Assembly: GCF_003254545.1 (NCBI RefSeq)
Contig: NZ_QJRH01000072.1
Location: 62,001-126,000 of the forward strand
Length of the DNA: 64,000 nucleotides
Direction of reading: 5' to 3'
From: Flavobacterium tistrianum
Lineage (GTDB): Bacteria; Bacteroidota; Bacteroidia; Flavobacteriales; Flavobacteriaceae
The position numbers and the translations under genes are program-made. The notes beneath the pieces are model-generated. The model saw nothing but the letters and a program-made list of their open reading frames with translations. It did not search any database and had not been told where the DNA came from. Below are positions 42,868 to 52,880 of the stretch, one piece after another. Position 1 is the first letter of the stretch; each line of letters starts with the position of its first letter.

Positions 42868-45800
42868 ATGGGAGAATTTTTCGTCCGAAGACCGATTGTT
42901 GCCATTGTAATTAGTATTATTATTGTGATACTTGGATTACTGGCATTACAAAAAACACCTATTTCACAATATCCGGATATTAACCCGCCTGTTGTAAAAA
43001 TTACCACATCTTTTACTGGAGCAAATGCGCTAAATGTCGAACAAGCAGTTGCCACTCCGATCGAACAAAAAGTGAATGGTGTTGAAAATATGTTGTACAT
43101 GAAATCGATCAACACTTCTGATGGCGCTTGTACCATTGAGGTAACTTTCGACGTAGGAACAAATCTGGACAACGCCAATATGCTTACACAAAACAGACAA
43201 AACCAGTCTGCTCCCTTTATGCCTTCAAGCGTAAAACAGCAGGGAGTTGTGGTAAAAAAATCGCTTTCGTTCCCAATGATGCTTTTTACCATTACATCTA
43301 CCAATCCGAAATATGATGCTAAGTTTTTAAATAACTATGCTAGTATCAATGTTGTTGACCAGCTGGCTCGTATCAAAGGAGTTGGAGAGGTTGCTCTTTT
43401 TGGAGGTAGTGATTACTCCATGCGTATTTGGTTAAAGGCAGATGTGATGAGTAAACTCGGTGTAACCGTAGAAGATGTCAAAAATGCACTGAATGCACAA
43501 AATATGATCAGTCCGGGAGGAAAATTTGGAGCTGAACCAGCGCCTCCTAATACTGAATTTACATACGGCGTAACACTTCAAGACCGATTGGTAACTGAAA
43601 AAGAATTTGGAAATATCGTAGTTCGAAGCAAAGAAGATGGAGCACAAGTTTTACTTGCCGATATTGCTCGAATCGAATTAGGAACTGAAAATTACAGTTC
43701 AACAGCCAGAAGAAACAGTTCTCCAAGTGCCGTTGTGGCTTTGTACCAAATGCCTGGAAGTAATGCGCTAGACGTAGCAGAAACTGCAAAAGCAACTATG
43801 AAACAATTGTCAGAGCGATTTCCGCAAGATGTTGTATATCAAGAATCTTTAGACACCACACTTGCCATTACCGCAGGGGTTGATGATATTGTTCATACCC
43901 TTTTTGAAGCTATTATTTTAGTTATTATAGTAGTATTTATATTCCTCCAAAACTGGCGCGCCACTTTAATTCCGTTAATTACAGTTCCTGTTTCATTGGT
44001 TGGTACTATTGCCGTTTTCCCAATGTTGGGATTTTCGATCAATACCCTTTCGCTTTTAGGATTAGTATTGGCAATTGGTATCGTGGTCGATGATGCAATT
44101 GTGGTTGTAGAAGCCGTAATACATCATATCGAACACGGAAAAACTCCTAAAGAAGCAACTGTTCAGGCTATGAAAGAGGTTTCGGGACCAGTAATTGCCA
44201 TTGCATTGATTCTATGTGCCGTTTTTATTCCAGTAGCTATGACTCCGGGAATTACGGGACGTTTTTATCAGCAATTTGCCATAACTATTGCCGTCTCGGT
44301 CGCCTTTTCGGCATTTAGTGCTTTATCTTTAAGTCCTGCCCTTTGTGCTATGTTATTAAAACCAACAAAACCTATCGATCAGCAAAAAGGATGGCTTGCT
44401 AAATTCTTTTCTTGGTTTAATAGAGTTTTCGAAAATGTGACAGGAAAATATATTGGCGGAGCAACATTTTTTGCCAAAAAAGCAATGCGTATTGTTGTTT
44501 TACTAGCTGTCATTCTGGTTTCCATTGTTCTTTTGGGCAAAAAGATTCCGTTAGGATTTATTCCTGAGGAAGATCAAGGTTATGTTTTAGTAAATATTGC
44601 CTTGCCTCCTGCATCATCTTTACAGCGTACCGATGAAATATCTAAAAAAGTAGACAGTTTCCTTAAAGAAGAAAAATCGATTTTATCATATACAACGATA
44701 AACGGATTTAGTATGCTTACAAACTCCTACCAGCCAAATAATGCTTTCATCTTCATTTCTCTAAAACCTTGGGAAGAAAGAGCCGAAACGGCTAAACAGT
44801 TTGTAGACCGATTCAATAAAAAACTGGCTACTCAAATTACGACGGCAACCTGTTTTTCATTTGGCCCGCCTGCAATTCAAGGTTTGGGAGCTTCCGCTGG
44901 ATTTAGCTTAATGTTGCAAGACCGCGGAGGAAATACACCACAGTATTTAGCAGAACAGACACAAAAATTTATTGCCGCAGCACAACAGCGTCCTGAGATA
45001 AAACGAATTTATACCACTTTTAATGCTGGTACTCCACAAATTAAGCTGGATATCGACAATGACAAAGCAATGAAATTAGGAATACCTGTTTCTAAAGTTA
45101 CCGAAGCACTTGGAGCCTTTTTAGGAGGAAGTTATGTAAACGACTTTAACCGTTTCGGGCGTCAATACAAAGTGTATGTGCAGGGAGAAGCCTTTAATCG
45201 TGTAAAACCAGAAGATTTAAACATGATTTATGTCAAAAACAATAAAGGCGATATGCTTCCGGTTTCGACATTAGTTACGGCAACTAAAGTTTCAGGTCCC
45301 GATTTTACGAATCGTTTAAACTTATTCCGATCTGCTGAAATTGGAGGAAGTCCCAACGATGGTTATAGTAGTGCTCAAGCTTTAACTGCATTAGAAGAAG
45401 TCGCCAAACAGACCTTACCTGCAGATATGAGTTACGATTACATTAACTTATCTTATCAGGAAAAACATTCTCCTGGAGGATCTTCTGTATTTATTATGGC
45501 ATTGGTCTTTGTATTCTTAATCCTAGCAGCACAATACGAAAGCTGGAAACTACCTTTTAGTGTACTTCTTGGAGCGCCTTTTGCAGTTTTTGGAGCCTTC
45601 TTAGGGCTTCTTTTAGCAAGATTTGGAAGTGATGCTTATGTCAACAACGTTTTTGCTCAAATTGGACTCGTTTTACTTATCGGATTAGTGGCGAAAAATG
45701 CTATTCTTATTGTTGAGTTTGCCAAAGAAGAATATGAAAAAGGAAAACCTCTTTACGAATCGGCAATGTACGCGGCAAGACTTCGTTTTCGACCGATCTT

Positions 45801-46041
45801 AATGACTGCTTTCGCTTTCATTTTAGGAGTAGTTCCGTTGCTAACCGCTACAGGTGCAGGTTCTCAAGCCCGTATTGTAATGGGAATGGCTGTATTTAGC
45901 GGTATGTTAATCGCCACCGTTTTAGGTGTATTAATTGTACCAGGTCTATTTGTTATGATTGAAAAAATTGGACACAAGAAAGAAGAAGCAATCGTAGCAC
46001 GAGAAAACAATGTAGAATCAAATACTACAGACCATGAGTAA
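42868..46041 (+). CDS. RND efflux permease (HAE1, AcrB-like)
   Basis: 1057 residues, the length of AcrB-type pumps. Twelve membrane helices and two large periplasmic loops are visible by hydropathy. TM4 carries the proton-relay pair in GIVVDDAIVVVEAV (Asp-Asp), with the partner Lys in the TM10 segment GLVAKNAILIVEFAKEEYEK. FVRRPIVAIVISIII at the N-terminus and PADMSYDYINLSYQEK in the second loop are usual for HAE1. It exports drugs, dyes, detergents or cell metabolites driven by protons. It lies between adaptor and TolC genes and overlaps the latter by 8 nt. Confidence 0.95.
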   Translation: MGEFFVRRPIVAIVISIIIVILGLLALQKTPISQYPDINPPVVKITTSFTGANALNVEQAVATPIEQKVNGVENMLYMKSINTSDGACTIEVTFDVGTNLDNANMLTQNRQNQSAPFMPSSVKQQGVVVKKSLSFPMMLFTITSTNPKYDAKFLNNYASINVVDQLARIKGVGEVALFGGSDYSMRIWLKADVMSKLGVTVEDVKNALNAQNMISPGGKFGAEPAPPNTEFTYGVTLQDRLVTEKEFGNIVVRSKEDGAQVLLADIARIELGTENYSSTARRNSSPSAVVALYQMPGSNALDVAETAKATMKQLSERFPQDVVYQESLDTTLAITAGVDDIVHTLFEAIILVIIVVFIFLQNWRATLIPLITVPVSLVGTIAVFPMLGFSINTLSLLGLVLAIGIVVDDAIVVVEAVIHHIEHGKTPKEATVQAMKEVSGPVIAIALILCAVFIPVAMTPGITGRFYQQFAITIAVSVAFSAFSALSLSPALCAMLLKPTKPIDQQKGWLAKFFSWFNRVFENVTGKYIGGATFFAKKAMRIVVLLAVILVSIVLLGKKIPLGFIPEEDQGYVLVNIALPPASSLQRTDEISKKVDSFLKEEKSILSYTTINGFSMLTNSYQPNNAFIFISLKPWEERAETAKQFVDRFNKKLATQITTATCFSFGPPAIQGLGASAGFSLMLQDRGGNTPQYLAEQTQKFIAAAQQRPEIKRIYTTFNAGTPQIKLDIDNDKAMKLGIPVSKVTEALGAFLGGSYVNDFNRFGRQYKVYVQGEAFNRVKPEDLNMIYVKNNKGDMLPVSTLVTATKVSGPDFTNRLNLFRSAEIGGSPNDGYSSAQALTALEEVAKQTLPADMSYDYINLSYQEKHSPGGSSVFIMALVFVFLILAAQYESWKLPFSVLLGAPFAVFGAFLGLLLARFGSDAYVNNVFAQIGLVLLIGLVAKNAILIVEFAKEEYEKGKPLYESAMYAARLRFRPILMTAFAFILGVVPLLTATGAGSQARIVMGMAVFSGMLIATVLGVLIVPGLFVMIEKIGHKKEEAIVARENNVESNTTDHE

Positions 46042-47401
46042 GAAATATAAAATAATCGTTATCGTATTGGTTCTTTCCTTTTTCCCAGTGGGATGTATGG
46101 TCGGACCAAAATATAAAAAACCTGAGCAGTTAAAATCAGATTCTTATAAAAACGAAAGAAATTTAGACAGTCTCGCTTCGGTAACCAATTTAAAATGGTT
46201 TGATTTGTTTAATGATGATGTTTTAAAAGGTCTTATTCAAAAAGGACTTGAGAATAATTACGATTTAAAAATTGCGGTTTCAAGAATTGAACAGTTTCGT
46301 GCTGAATTAGGTTATTCCAAAGCCGATTTGTTTCCGTCTTTTCAATATGGAGCTACTATAAACAGCAACAAGAAATACATTACTCCGTCAACGGCTGGCG
46401 CAAGCATGTCATGGGAACTTGACTTTTGGGGGAAATTTCGCCATGAAAACAATGCTGTCAAAAATGAACTTCTCGCTACAGAAGAAGCTCGAAAAGTAAT
46501 ATTGTCTGATATCGTTGCCAATATTGCAATCGCATACTTTCAGATGCGAAATTTTGATGATCAGCTGGAAATTACCAAACACACTCTTGAAACAAGACAA
46601 AAATACTATGAAATTATAAGCGAAAGATTTGCGAAAGGCTATATCTCTGAAGTTGACAAAGTGCAGATTGAACAGCAGGTTGCCATTGCCGAAGCAGCAA
46701 TTCCGAATATTGAAAGACAAATAACGTTTCAAGAAAATGCAATTGCGTTGCTAACAGGTCAGCTTCCTACTGAAATTCCGAGAGGAAAAAGTAATACCGA
46801 GTTGCAGATAGTCAGCAAAATTCCATTATCAATTCCGTCTGCCTTATTAGAAAACAGACCCGATGTAAAAGCGGCCGAATTAAGATATGCAGCAGCAAAC
46901 GAAAGAATTGGCGTAGCCCAGGCAATGCGTTTTCCGTCTATCAATCTAGCTGCAATTGCTGGATTTGCCAGTGCCGATTTGAGTAATCTTTTTCTCGGAA
47001 GCTCATATATGCAAAATGCTTCTGGCGGAATTGCTGGGCCAATATTTGCATTCGGAAAAAACAAAAGAAGAGTTGAGATAAACAGACAACAAGCAGAACA
47101 GTTCAAATTTCTTTATCAACAAAAATATATTGATGCTGTCTCTGAAGTAGAACAATCTATACAAAACGTCAGAACCTATCAAGAAGAATGGAAAGCGCGC
47201 AATAGACAAGTGCAAGCCGCTTTAATAAACTACAAACTATCTCACGAAAGATATGACAGTGGTTACGTTTCTTACTTAGAAGTTCTAGATGTAGAAACCA
47301 ACCTTTTCAACGCACAATTAAGTCTAGCACAATTATCTGAAAGACAATTAAGTTCAATGGTTGAATTGTACAAAGCACTTGGCGGGGGATGGAGTTTATA
47401 A
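46034..47401 (+). CDS. TolC-family outer-membrane efflux lipoprotein (NodT type)
   Basis: 455 residues. Lipobox LSFFPVGC (Cys21) and MVGPKYKKPEQ are the standard start of NodT-like channels. Two outer-membrane efflux repeats (about 60-245, 265-450) each give long helices, e.g. NNYDLKIAVSRIEQFRAELG and LENRPDVKAAELRYAAANER. The trimer forms the outer-membrane duct of the RND pump. The ATG lies eight bases inside the permease gene, so translation is coupled. An inverted-repeat terminator follows immediately. Confidence 0.93.
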   Translation: MSKKYKIIVIVLVLSFFPVGCMVGPKYKKPEQLKSDSYKNERNLDSLASVTNLKWFDLFNDDVLKGLIQKGLENNYDLKIAVSRIEQFRAELGYSKADLFPSFQYGATINSNKKYITPSTAGASMSWELDFWGKFRHENNAVKNELLATEEARKVILSDIVANIAIAYFQMRNFDDQLEITKHTLETRQKYYEIISERFAKGYISEVDKVQIEQQVAIAEAAIPNIERQITFQENAIALLTGQLPTEIPRGKSNTELQIVSKIPLSIPSALLENRPDVKAAELRYAAANERIGVAQAMRFPSINLAAIAGFASADLSNLFLGSSYMQNASGGIAGPIFAFGKNKRRVEINRQQAEQFKFLYQQKYIDAVSEVEQSIQNVRTYQEEWKARNRQVQAALINYKLSHERYDSGYVSYLEVLDVETNLFNAQLSLAQLSERQLSSMVELYKALGGGWSL

Positions 47402-47525
47402 AGGTACAAAGGTTCGTAGTAGCAAAGGTCCAAAGGTCTCCAACCATCTCTAAAAACAAAAAAGCACTATTTTCATAGTGCTTTTTTTAATCTTTGTACC
47501 TCTGTACCTTTGCTTCTTTGGACCT
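47400..47525. repeat. Inverted-repeat element around a bidirectional terminator
   Basis: Left arm 47400-47437 (AAAGGTACAAAGGTTCGTAG, on to AAAGGT) and right arm 47492-47525 (ending TTTGCTTCTTTGGACCTA) are imperfect reverse complements. The terminator AAAAAGCACTAT / ATAGTGCTTTTTT sits at 47459-47488 between the convergent TolC and bacilliredoxin genes. Confidence 0.78.
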
Positions 47526-47531
47526 AACGAA

Positions 47532-47942
47532 TTAACAGAACTCGTTAAACGCATCCTGCAAATTCTCAGCAATTAATTCAGCTGGGCGTCCTTCGATGTG
47601 GTGACGCTCTAACATGTGAACCAATTCTCCGTTTTTAAACAAAGCCATAGATGGCGAGGATGGAGGAAATGGGAACATATGTTGTCTTGCAGCATCAACA
47701 GCTTCTTTGTCTACACCTGCAAAAACAGTAATTAAGTGGTCTGGTTTTTTAGCATTATCCAAACTCATTTTTGCTCCTGGACGTGCATTTCTTGCAGCGC
47801 ACCCGCAAACAGAGTTCACAACAACTAAAGTGGTACCTTCAGCTTTGATAGCATTCTCAACAGCTTCAGCACTATGTAAATCTTGAAAACCTGCAGCTGT
47901 TAATTCAGCTTCCATTGGTTTTACCATTTCTAGTGGATACAT
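47532..47942 (-). CDS. Bacilliredoxin (BrxA/BrxB family)
   Basis: 136 residues from ATG 47942; a longer frame reads into non-conserved sequence. The family's CGC motif is in [16 protein letters not shown] (Cys46, Cys48), followed by [20 protein letters not shown] and [19 protein letters not shown]. In Bacillus, bacilliredoxins reduce bacillithiol mixed disulfides. In Bacteroidetes, which are thought to make bacillithiol or a similar thiol in many species, the same role is likely but unproven here. Cytosolic. Monocistronic by position. Confidence 0.88.
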   Translation of the reverse strand: MYPLEMVKPMEAELTAAGFQDLHSAEAVENAIKAEGTTLVVVNSVCGCAARNARPGAKMSLDNAKKPDHLITVFAGVDKEAVDAARQHMFPFPPSSPSMALFKNGELVHMLERHHIEGRPAELIAENLQDAFNEFC

Positions 47943-48070
47943 ATTCTTGTCTTTTAAAATTTTACTTTTGAACTGCAAAGTTACAAAGTTTACTCGCAAC
48001 TAGTTAATTTGAAGTATAAAGTTTTGTTATAGTTCGATATCAAATTTTAAATCACGTATTTTAGAAATAC

Positions 48071-48502
48071 TTAAACAGCTTCCGCTTTAATATTTTTTTT
48101 TGGAAACTGATAATTATATTGTTTTAAGTGTCTGTTTCTGCCTCTCATTTTATGTCTTGTTGCTAAAACTGTTGATTTATCGTGTTCAGAGATTTCAATT
48201 GTTGTGAGATAATTGCTGACATACTTTTTAAGAACTTCGATATTATCTACCGTTATAGAATAAATTGTTTTTTTTCCTTCATATTTTACATCAACCAGGC
48301 TAGCTTTTTTTAGTTCTAAAAGATGTTTTGATATTGTAGACTGTGCCAGCGGAATTAATTCGACTATTTCGCCGCAAGTTCTATTATCTCTTTTCCAAAG
48401 AAGTGTCATAATCTGGATTCGGGTGGGATGTCCAAGAGCTTTGCAGATCTTTCCTATTGCTTCTGTTTCTATATCAAAATCTAAACGTTTTGTGATTCCC
48501 AT
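48071..48502 (-). CDS. ArsR-family transcriptional regulator
   Basis: 143 residues with a winged helix-turn-helix at about 12-95: ICKALGHPTRIQIMTLLW, NRTCGEIVELIPLAQSTISK, HLLELKKASLVDVKYEGKK. This matches ArsR-like repressors. The metal-sensing ELCVCDL motif is replaced by NRTCGEIVEL, with only one Cys, so it may not sense metals. The C-terminal tail (about 110-143) is strongly basic and may bind DNA. It lies 129 nt upstream of the bacilliredoxin gene on the same strand. The 272-nt upstream gap 48503-48774 shows nothing recognisable. Confidence 0.82.
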   Translation of the reverse strand: MGITKRLDFDIETEAIGKICKALGHPTRIQIMTLLWKRDNRTCGEIVELIPLAQSTISKHLLELKKASLVDVKYEGKKTIYSITVDNIEVLKKYVSNYLTTIEISEHDKSTVLATRHKMRGRNRHLKQYNYQFPKKNIKAEAV

Positions 48503-48774
48503 AACCTGTCAATTCATTCATTATCGTAAAAAACCGATGTTGTTTTGAATCACAAATTTAGATAAGTAACATATTTTGCAAAAGCCTCAAAAAGTCATTA
48601 AAACATAAGAATAAGGCATTTTTTAGTGCAAAAATGCATTAGTTAAATCCCTTTTAAAAAAACAGATTTTGCTGATTACTGTTTTCCAAACTTCTCTTGG
48701 TTTTCCCTGTTTTAAACAGCTTTATAATACTTCGAGCCTGAAAATTCAAGATAGATTTTTAATGGTTACGTTTT

Positions 48775-49965
48775 CTAGTTAGATTTATTTGAGAGAAAAA
48801 TCATTCTAAATAACGCTTTAATAAATGGAAGTTTTGGGCACTTTAAAATAACTTTAACATCTTCAAAAAAACTCGTCTCTTCATCTAAAAATTTGAAAAT
48901 CAATTCAGGATTTCCTTTTTTAAACAAAGAAGAAAAAATGGAACTTCCTAATTCGTTATTGCGATGAAGAATATCCAAAAGCAATAAATCGTAAAACCAA
49001 AATCTATTCTTCTTATGAAACAATGCCATATTGAGCGAAGTCGAAGCATCGTTTTGAATAAACTCGACTAAATCTGATGATTTTTTGTCTGAACTTTTAA
49101 ACGTATAACCTGTACTCGCTTTTGTCCAACCGCCTGCCGTACCAATATTCAGGACACGTTTTGTGTTTTTTTTCCAAAAAGGATAACAAGTCATAGGAAT
49201 ACTCCCGTCCTCTTTTTCAAGAATTTCATATTGGCTTACGCCGAGTTTCTTCAGATAAACTTGAATTTCGTTTTCATATTCTTTTTTCGGAAGAAGTTTT
49301 TCCGAAAACAACGTATATTCAACCAAAGCCTCCGTTTTTGAAGTTGATAAAACATACATAAATCTGGTATTCCCTTTTTGTTCCACCGAAAAATCCATGA
49401 AAGTCACTTCTTCGGGATTGAAAACTTTCTTTTCGCTCTTTATAAACCAGCCCACAAAATGCTGTTGCAAAACGGGATATTTGTTTTGCCTTTCAGCGAA
49501 AGCCTTAGTATAAATACTGTTGAATAAATAATTACAAGTATATCTATTTTCTTCTGTTCCAACAAAAACATGCGTTTCGAGTTCGTTGATATCGGTTACT
49601 TTTTCATTTAGAAAAGTAATACTTGAATGTTTGAAAAGTTCCTCAAAGACAAAATTGTAAAAATCGATTCCGCTAATCTTATTGTATTTGTATGGCTTCA
49701 ACGCTAAATTGCGTTTAAACTTTTCATTAGCAAATAAAGCAAAATCCCACTTTTTAGAAATAATAGGATCCCAAGCTAATTCATCTTTTTCCCAAAAACA
49801 CCAAGTTCTATCATTTACTTTCTTCAATTCCTGATCTAACAGCAAAATTGTTTTAGAAGAGAATTTCCCAGACAGAATCATTTTATAAACCGTCATTAAA
49901 GATGCCAGTCCGGTTCCTGTAAAAATGTAATCGAAATGTGGAATTTGAGAAGAGTTCATTTTCAA
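48775..49965 (-). CDS. crtY: Lycopene cyclase (CrtY-type flavoprotein)
   Basis: 396 residues. The FAD-binding N-terminus FDYIFTGTGLASLMTVYKM and the family mark VNDRTWCFWEKDEL identify the CrtY/CrtL lycopene beta-cyclase family, which closes beta rings on lycopene to make beta-carotene and, further on, zeaxanthin, a usual yellow pigment of flavobacteria. Further conserved parts are PMTCYPFWKKNTKRVLNIGTA and STGYTFKSS. No other crt gene is in the window, so the rest of the pathway lies elsewhere. Its start is 12 nt from the stop of the thioredoxin-like gene. Confidence 0.85.
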   Translation of the reverse strand: MKMNSSQIPHFDYIFTGTGLASLMTVYKMILSGKFSSKTILLLDQELKKVNDRTWCFWEKDELAWDPIISKKWDFALFANEKFKRNLALKPYKYNKISGIDFYNFVFEELFKHSSITFLNEKVTDINELETHVFVGTEENRYTCNYLFNSIYTKAFAERQNKYPVLQQHFVGWFIKSEKKVFNPEEVTFMDFSVEQKGNTRFMYVLSTSKTEALVEYTLFSEKLLPKKEYENEIQVYLKKLGVSQYEILEKEDGSIPMTCYPFWKKNTKRVLNIGTAGGWTKASTGYTFKSSDKKSSDLVEFIQNDASTSLNMALFHKKNRFWFYDLLLLDILHRNNELGSSIFSSLFKKGNPELIFKFLDEETSFFEDVKVILKCPKLPFIKALFRMIFLSNKSN

Positions 49966-49977
49966 AAATAAGAAAAT

Positions 49978-50442
49978 TTATTTTGCCAGTTTTTCCAAAA
50001 GAACTTTAAACTCTTTTATACTCAAATAAATATTATATTGAAAAATGATTTCGTTTTTTTCATTCAAAACACACAAGGTTGGATAGGCAATTTGATTATT
50101 GATTGTTCCCAATTGCAATGCCAGTTCATGAACTCCGACATTATTCCCTGAAGGCAGGTATTTGAAAGTGTGATTTGCGAATTTGATATCTCTTTTTTCC
50201 TCTGCATTAAAATCAACGAAATAGAAATTGGAGTTTAGTTTTTCTATAATTTCTTGATCTTTAAAAGTTGTGGCTTTCATTCTTTGGCAAAACTGACACC
50301 AATCGGTATGTATGAAAACAATGATTTTTCGTTTTTGGATTTGCTGTAAGCTGTCTACTTCTTCAAAAGTTCTGCTTTTTAACTGACAGAATCCTGTTGA
50401 AGTTATTCCGAAGAAGAGAATAAGTAGAACTAACTTTTTCAT
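49978..50442 (-). CDS. Periplasmic thioredoxin-family protein
   Basis: From ATG 50442 the product is 154 residues; the longer frame (to 50571) runs through a dispersed repeat and is rejected. A signal peptide (MKKLVLLILFFGITSTGFCQ) leads to a thioredoxin fold with the active site TDWCQFCQRM (CQFC) and the typical LPSGNNVGVHELALQ and PTLCVLN segments. It likely reduces or isomerises disulfides, or delivers electrons, in the periplasm. It lies between the TonB receptor and lycopene cyclase on the same strand; the receptor has a CGVC motif, so a thiol link is conceivable. Confidence 0.83.
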   Translation of the reverse strand: MKKLVLLILFFGITSTGFCQLKSRTFEEVDSLQQIQKRKIIVFIHTDWCQFCQRMKATTFKDQEIIEKLNSNFYFVDFNAEEKRDIKFANHTFKYLPSGNNVGVHELALQLGTINNQIAYPTLCVLNEKNEIIFQYNIYLSIKEFKVLLEKLAK

Positions 50443-50455
50443 TTTTTTGTTTTTT

Positions 50456-50597
50456 TTAGCCACGAATTCACGAATTATTTTAAAAATTATCTGTAATGCA
50501 AAACAACTGAAAGAAAAATTACACAAATTAATTTTGATAAATTCGTGTAATTTTATTTGGTTGAATCTCAATAAATAATTCGTGAATTCGTGGCTAA
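50456..50597. repeat. MITE-like 142-bp inverted repeat
   Basis: The 25-nt arm TTAGCCACGAATTCACGAAT + TATTT (50456-50480) is exactly the reverse complement of 50573-50597. An inner imperfect stem (AAATTACAC ... GTGTAATTT) lies inside. Single copies of the arm occur at 1665-1686 and 14723-14740. It lies between the TonB receptor and thioredoxin genes and encodes nothing. Confidence 0.8.
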
Positions 50598-50612
50598 TAA
50601 TCGATAATAAAA

Positions 50613-52865
50613 TTACCTAAAAGTATATCGCAATCCCAAAAATCCACGAATAGTTTGGTTCTGTCCGTAAACGTAAGTCGTATCAAATGTCAAACCGTAT
50701 GGATTATCTGGCGTTACCAAAACTTTTCCAGCTGAATCATATTGCACATTTTTGTCGAAAGGATCATTGGTTCTCGAAATCAAAAACGGATTATTCTGTT
50801 TGGGAGTGAAATTCAGTAGATTTTTGATGCCACCATAAACTTCAAAATCTTTCCATCTTGAATAGGTAAACTGAATATTCTGAATACTGTACCAAGGCGA
50901 ATTCGGACTTCTCGGATCGGTTTCGCTCAACAAAGGCAATTTCATCGGACTATAAACATTTCCTGTGTAATCCATCGATAAATTCCAAGGTTGAATTTTG
51001 TATGAAACACTCCATGTTGCAGTGAAATTCTCCGTTAAAAAAGGTCTTTCAGAAATTCCATTTTCAACATTTTTATTATCCAAAACTGTTGCTCCGACAA
51101 TAAATTTTAATCCCGAAGGGAAATTAAGATCAATATTTGTGCTGATTCCTTGACTTATTGCATAACCATCAATATTGTCGTAGATGATTTCGTTTGGATT
51201 GGTCTCATAATCTGAAATGATTTTATTGCTGAATCTCGTATAGAAAGCTGTGGTTTCAATTCCCATAAAGGTTCCGTTCCCGAAGTTGATTTTCTGAATA
51301 TAATTCAAATTCACATTTACAGATTGTTCAGGTTTTAAATCATTTTTGATAATAACATCTCTCGAACCTGTCAACGCAGCGTGATCTTCGGTAAACAAAT
51401 TCACAACTCTAAATCCCGTTCCAGCATTTAATCTAAAAATAGTATTTTCATTTGCTTTAAATCTGTAAGCAAAACGCGGTGTAAAAATAGATCCGTGAAT
51501 AGAATTGTAATCGTAACGCATTCCGAGCAAAACCTGACTTTTTGGAGAAAATGTAATTTCGTCCTGCACAAAAATCCCAGGAAGCCAAGTGTTTTCAGCC
51601 TCTTTTGTTGCAGGCGTGTTATCGTCATAGTATGTGTATCGACTTGCAATTCCTGCCAATAAATCGTTACGTCCAATTTTTTTATCCCAAGTCAGCTGTA
51701 AAAATCCAATTTTCTGATTCGCGATATAAGATGTTGTACCGTAACGGCTGTCTTGATAATGCACATTTCCAGAGAACGAAAGCATCAGCTTTTCTTCAAA
51801 CGGCAATTGGTAACTTCCAATTAATTCGGCTCTTTTGGTATAAATACTTTCGCCATAGATTTCATCACCGCCACGATATTTTTTCTCCCAACGAATATCT
51901 CCGCCCCAGCGATCTTCATACATTCCGCGGGCTGCAATGGTAAAAAGGCGATTATGATTTCGCTGAAAACTCCATTTATTAAAAACCGAAATTCGTTCAG
52001 AAAGCGTAACGTCAGTAAAATTGTCCTTGTCTTTATCAATTACTTGATCGTAGTTAAAATAGTTAATCCCAATAAGCGAAATAGCTTTTTTTCCCGCATT
52101 AAATTTCATTCCCAAATCTAGATTGCTTTCAAAATAAGAAGTCGTAAAATAATCGGCGGAAAAAACGGGTGCGTTAGTCGGATTTTTAGTAATGATGTTG
52201 ATTAAACCTCCAACCGCTTCACTTCCGTAAAGAGACGAAGCTGGCCCTTTTACAATCTCGATTCGTTCCACCAGAGAATTCGGAATTCCAGACAAACCAT
52301 AAACCGTCGAAAGACTGCTCACAATTGGCATTCCGTCAATCATAACCAAAGTATAAGGCCCTTCCAATCCGTTTATATGAATATCTCCTGTGTTACAAAC
52401 ACCACAATTAAGCTGCGGACGAACTCCATTTATATTCTGAAGCGCATCATAAATGCTTGGAGTTGGGTTTTTCTTGAAGAAAACTGGCGAATAAACCTCA
52501 ACCGGAACGGCGCTTTCTAATCTTTTTACAGGTTTTAAGGTTCCTGAAACCACAACTTCGTTCAATTCGTTTTGATCTTCCTCTAATTCAAAATCGAGAT
52601 TCAGATTTTCATTTTCTAAAACAGAAATTCTTTGGGTTGCAGGTTTGAATCCTGTTGAGGTGACATTTATTTTATAATTCCCTTTCGGAATATTTTCGAG
52701 TTTATAAAATCCTAGTGAATCTGTTTGCGTCTTAAAGTTAGTATTTAATAAACTAACGTTAATTTCCTGACCTACTGGAATTGATGATTCGACTTTTCCT
52801 GATATATTTTGCGAGTAGAGGCTTTTAGCTGAAAGTATTAATATTGTCAAAAATAAATATTTCAT
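50613..52865 (-). CDS. TonB-dependent outer-membrane receptor
   Basis: 750 residues from ATG 52865 (signal peptide MKYLFLTILILSAKSLYSQ). An N-terminal carboxypeptidase-like domain (about 20-100) precedes the plug (about 110-240), which carries NCGVCNTGDIHINGLEGPYT and MIDGMPIVSSLSTVYG, and a 22-strand barrel ending FLGLRYTFR. Receptors of this kind import metal complexes, cofactors or other bulky nutrients with TonB energy. The CGVC pair in the plug is unusual for sugar receptors and suggests a metal or thiol link, as does the metal-homeostasis neighbourhood. A palindrome at 52881-52896 is shared with the Nramp promoter. The ligand is unknown. Confidence 0.9.
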   Translation of the reverse strand: MKYLFLTILILSAKSLYSQNISGKVESSIPVGQEINVSLLNTNFKTQTDSLGFYKLENIPKGNYKINVTSTGFKPATQRISVLENENLNLDFELEEDQNELNEVVVSGTLKPVKRLESAVPVEVYSPVFFKKNPTPSIYDALQNINGVRPQLNCGVCNTGDIHINGLEGPYTLVMIDGMPIVSSLSTVYGLSGIPNSLVERIEIVKGPASSLYGSEAVGGLINIITKNPTNAPVFSADYFTTSYFESNLDLGMKFNAGKKAISLIGINYFNYDQVIDKDKDNFTDVTLSERISVFNKWSFQRNHNRLFTIAARGMYEDRWGGDIRWEKKYRGGDEIYGESIYTKRAELIGSYQLPFEEKLMLSFSGNVHYQDSRYGTTSYIANQKIGFLQLTWDKKIGRNDLLAGIASRYTYYDDNTPATKEAENTWLPGIFVQDEITFSPKSQVLLGMRYDYNSIHGSIFTPRFAYRFKANENTIFRLNAGTGFRVVNLFTEDHAALTGSRDVIIKNDLKPEQSVNVNLNYIQKINFGNGTFMGIETTAFYTRFSNKIISDYETNPNEIIYDNIDGYAISQGISTNIDLNFPSGLKFIVGATVLDNKNVENGISERPFLTENFTATWSVSYKIQPWNLSMDYTGNVYSPMKLPLLSETDPRSPNSPWYSIQNIQFTYSRWKDFEVYGGIKNLLNFTPKQNNPFLISRTNDPFDKNVQYDSAGKVLVTPDNPYGLTFDTTYVYGQNQTIRGFLGLRYTFR

Positions 52866-52880
52866 TCTTTTAAAATTAAA

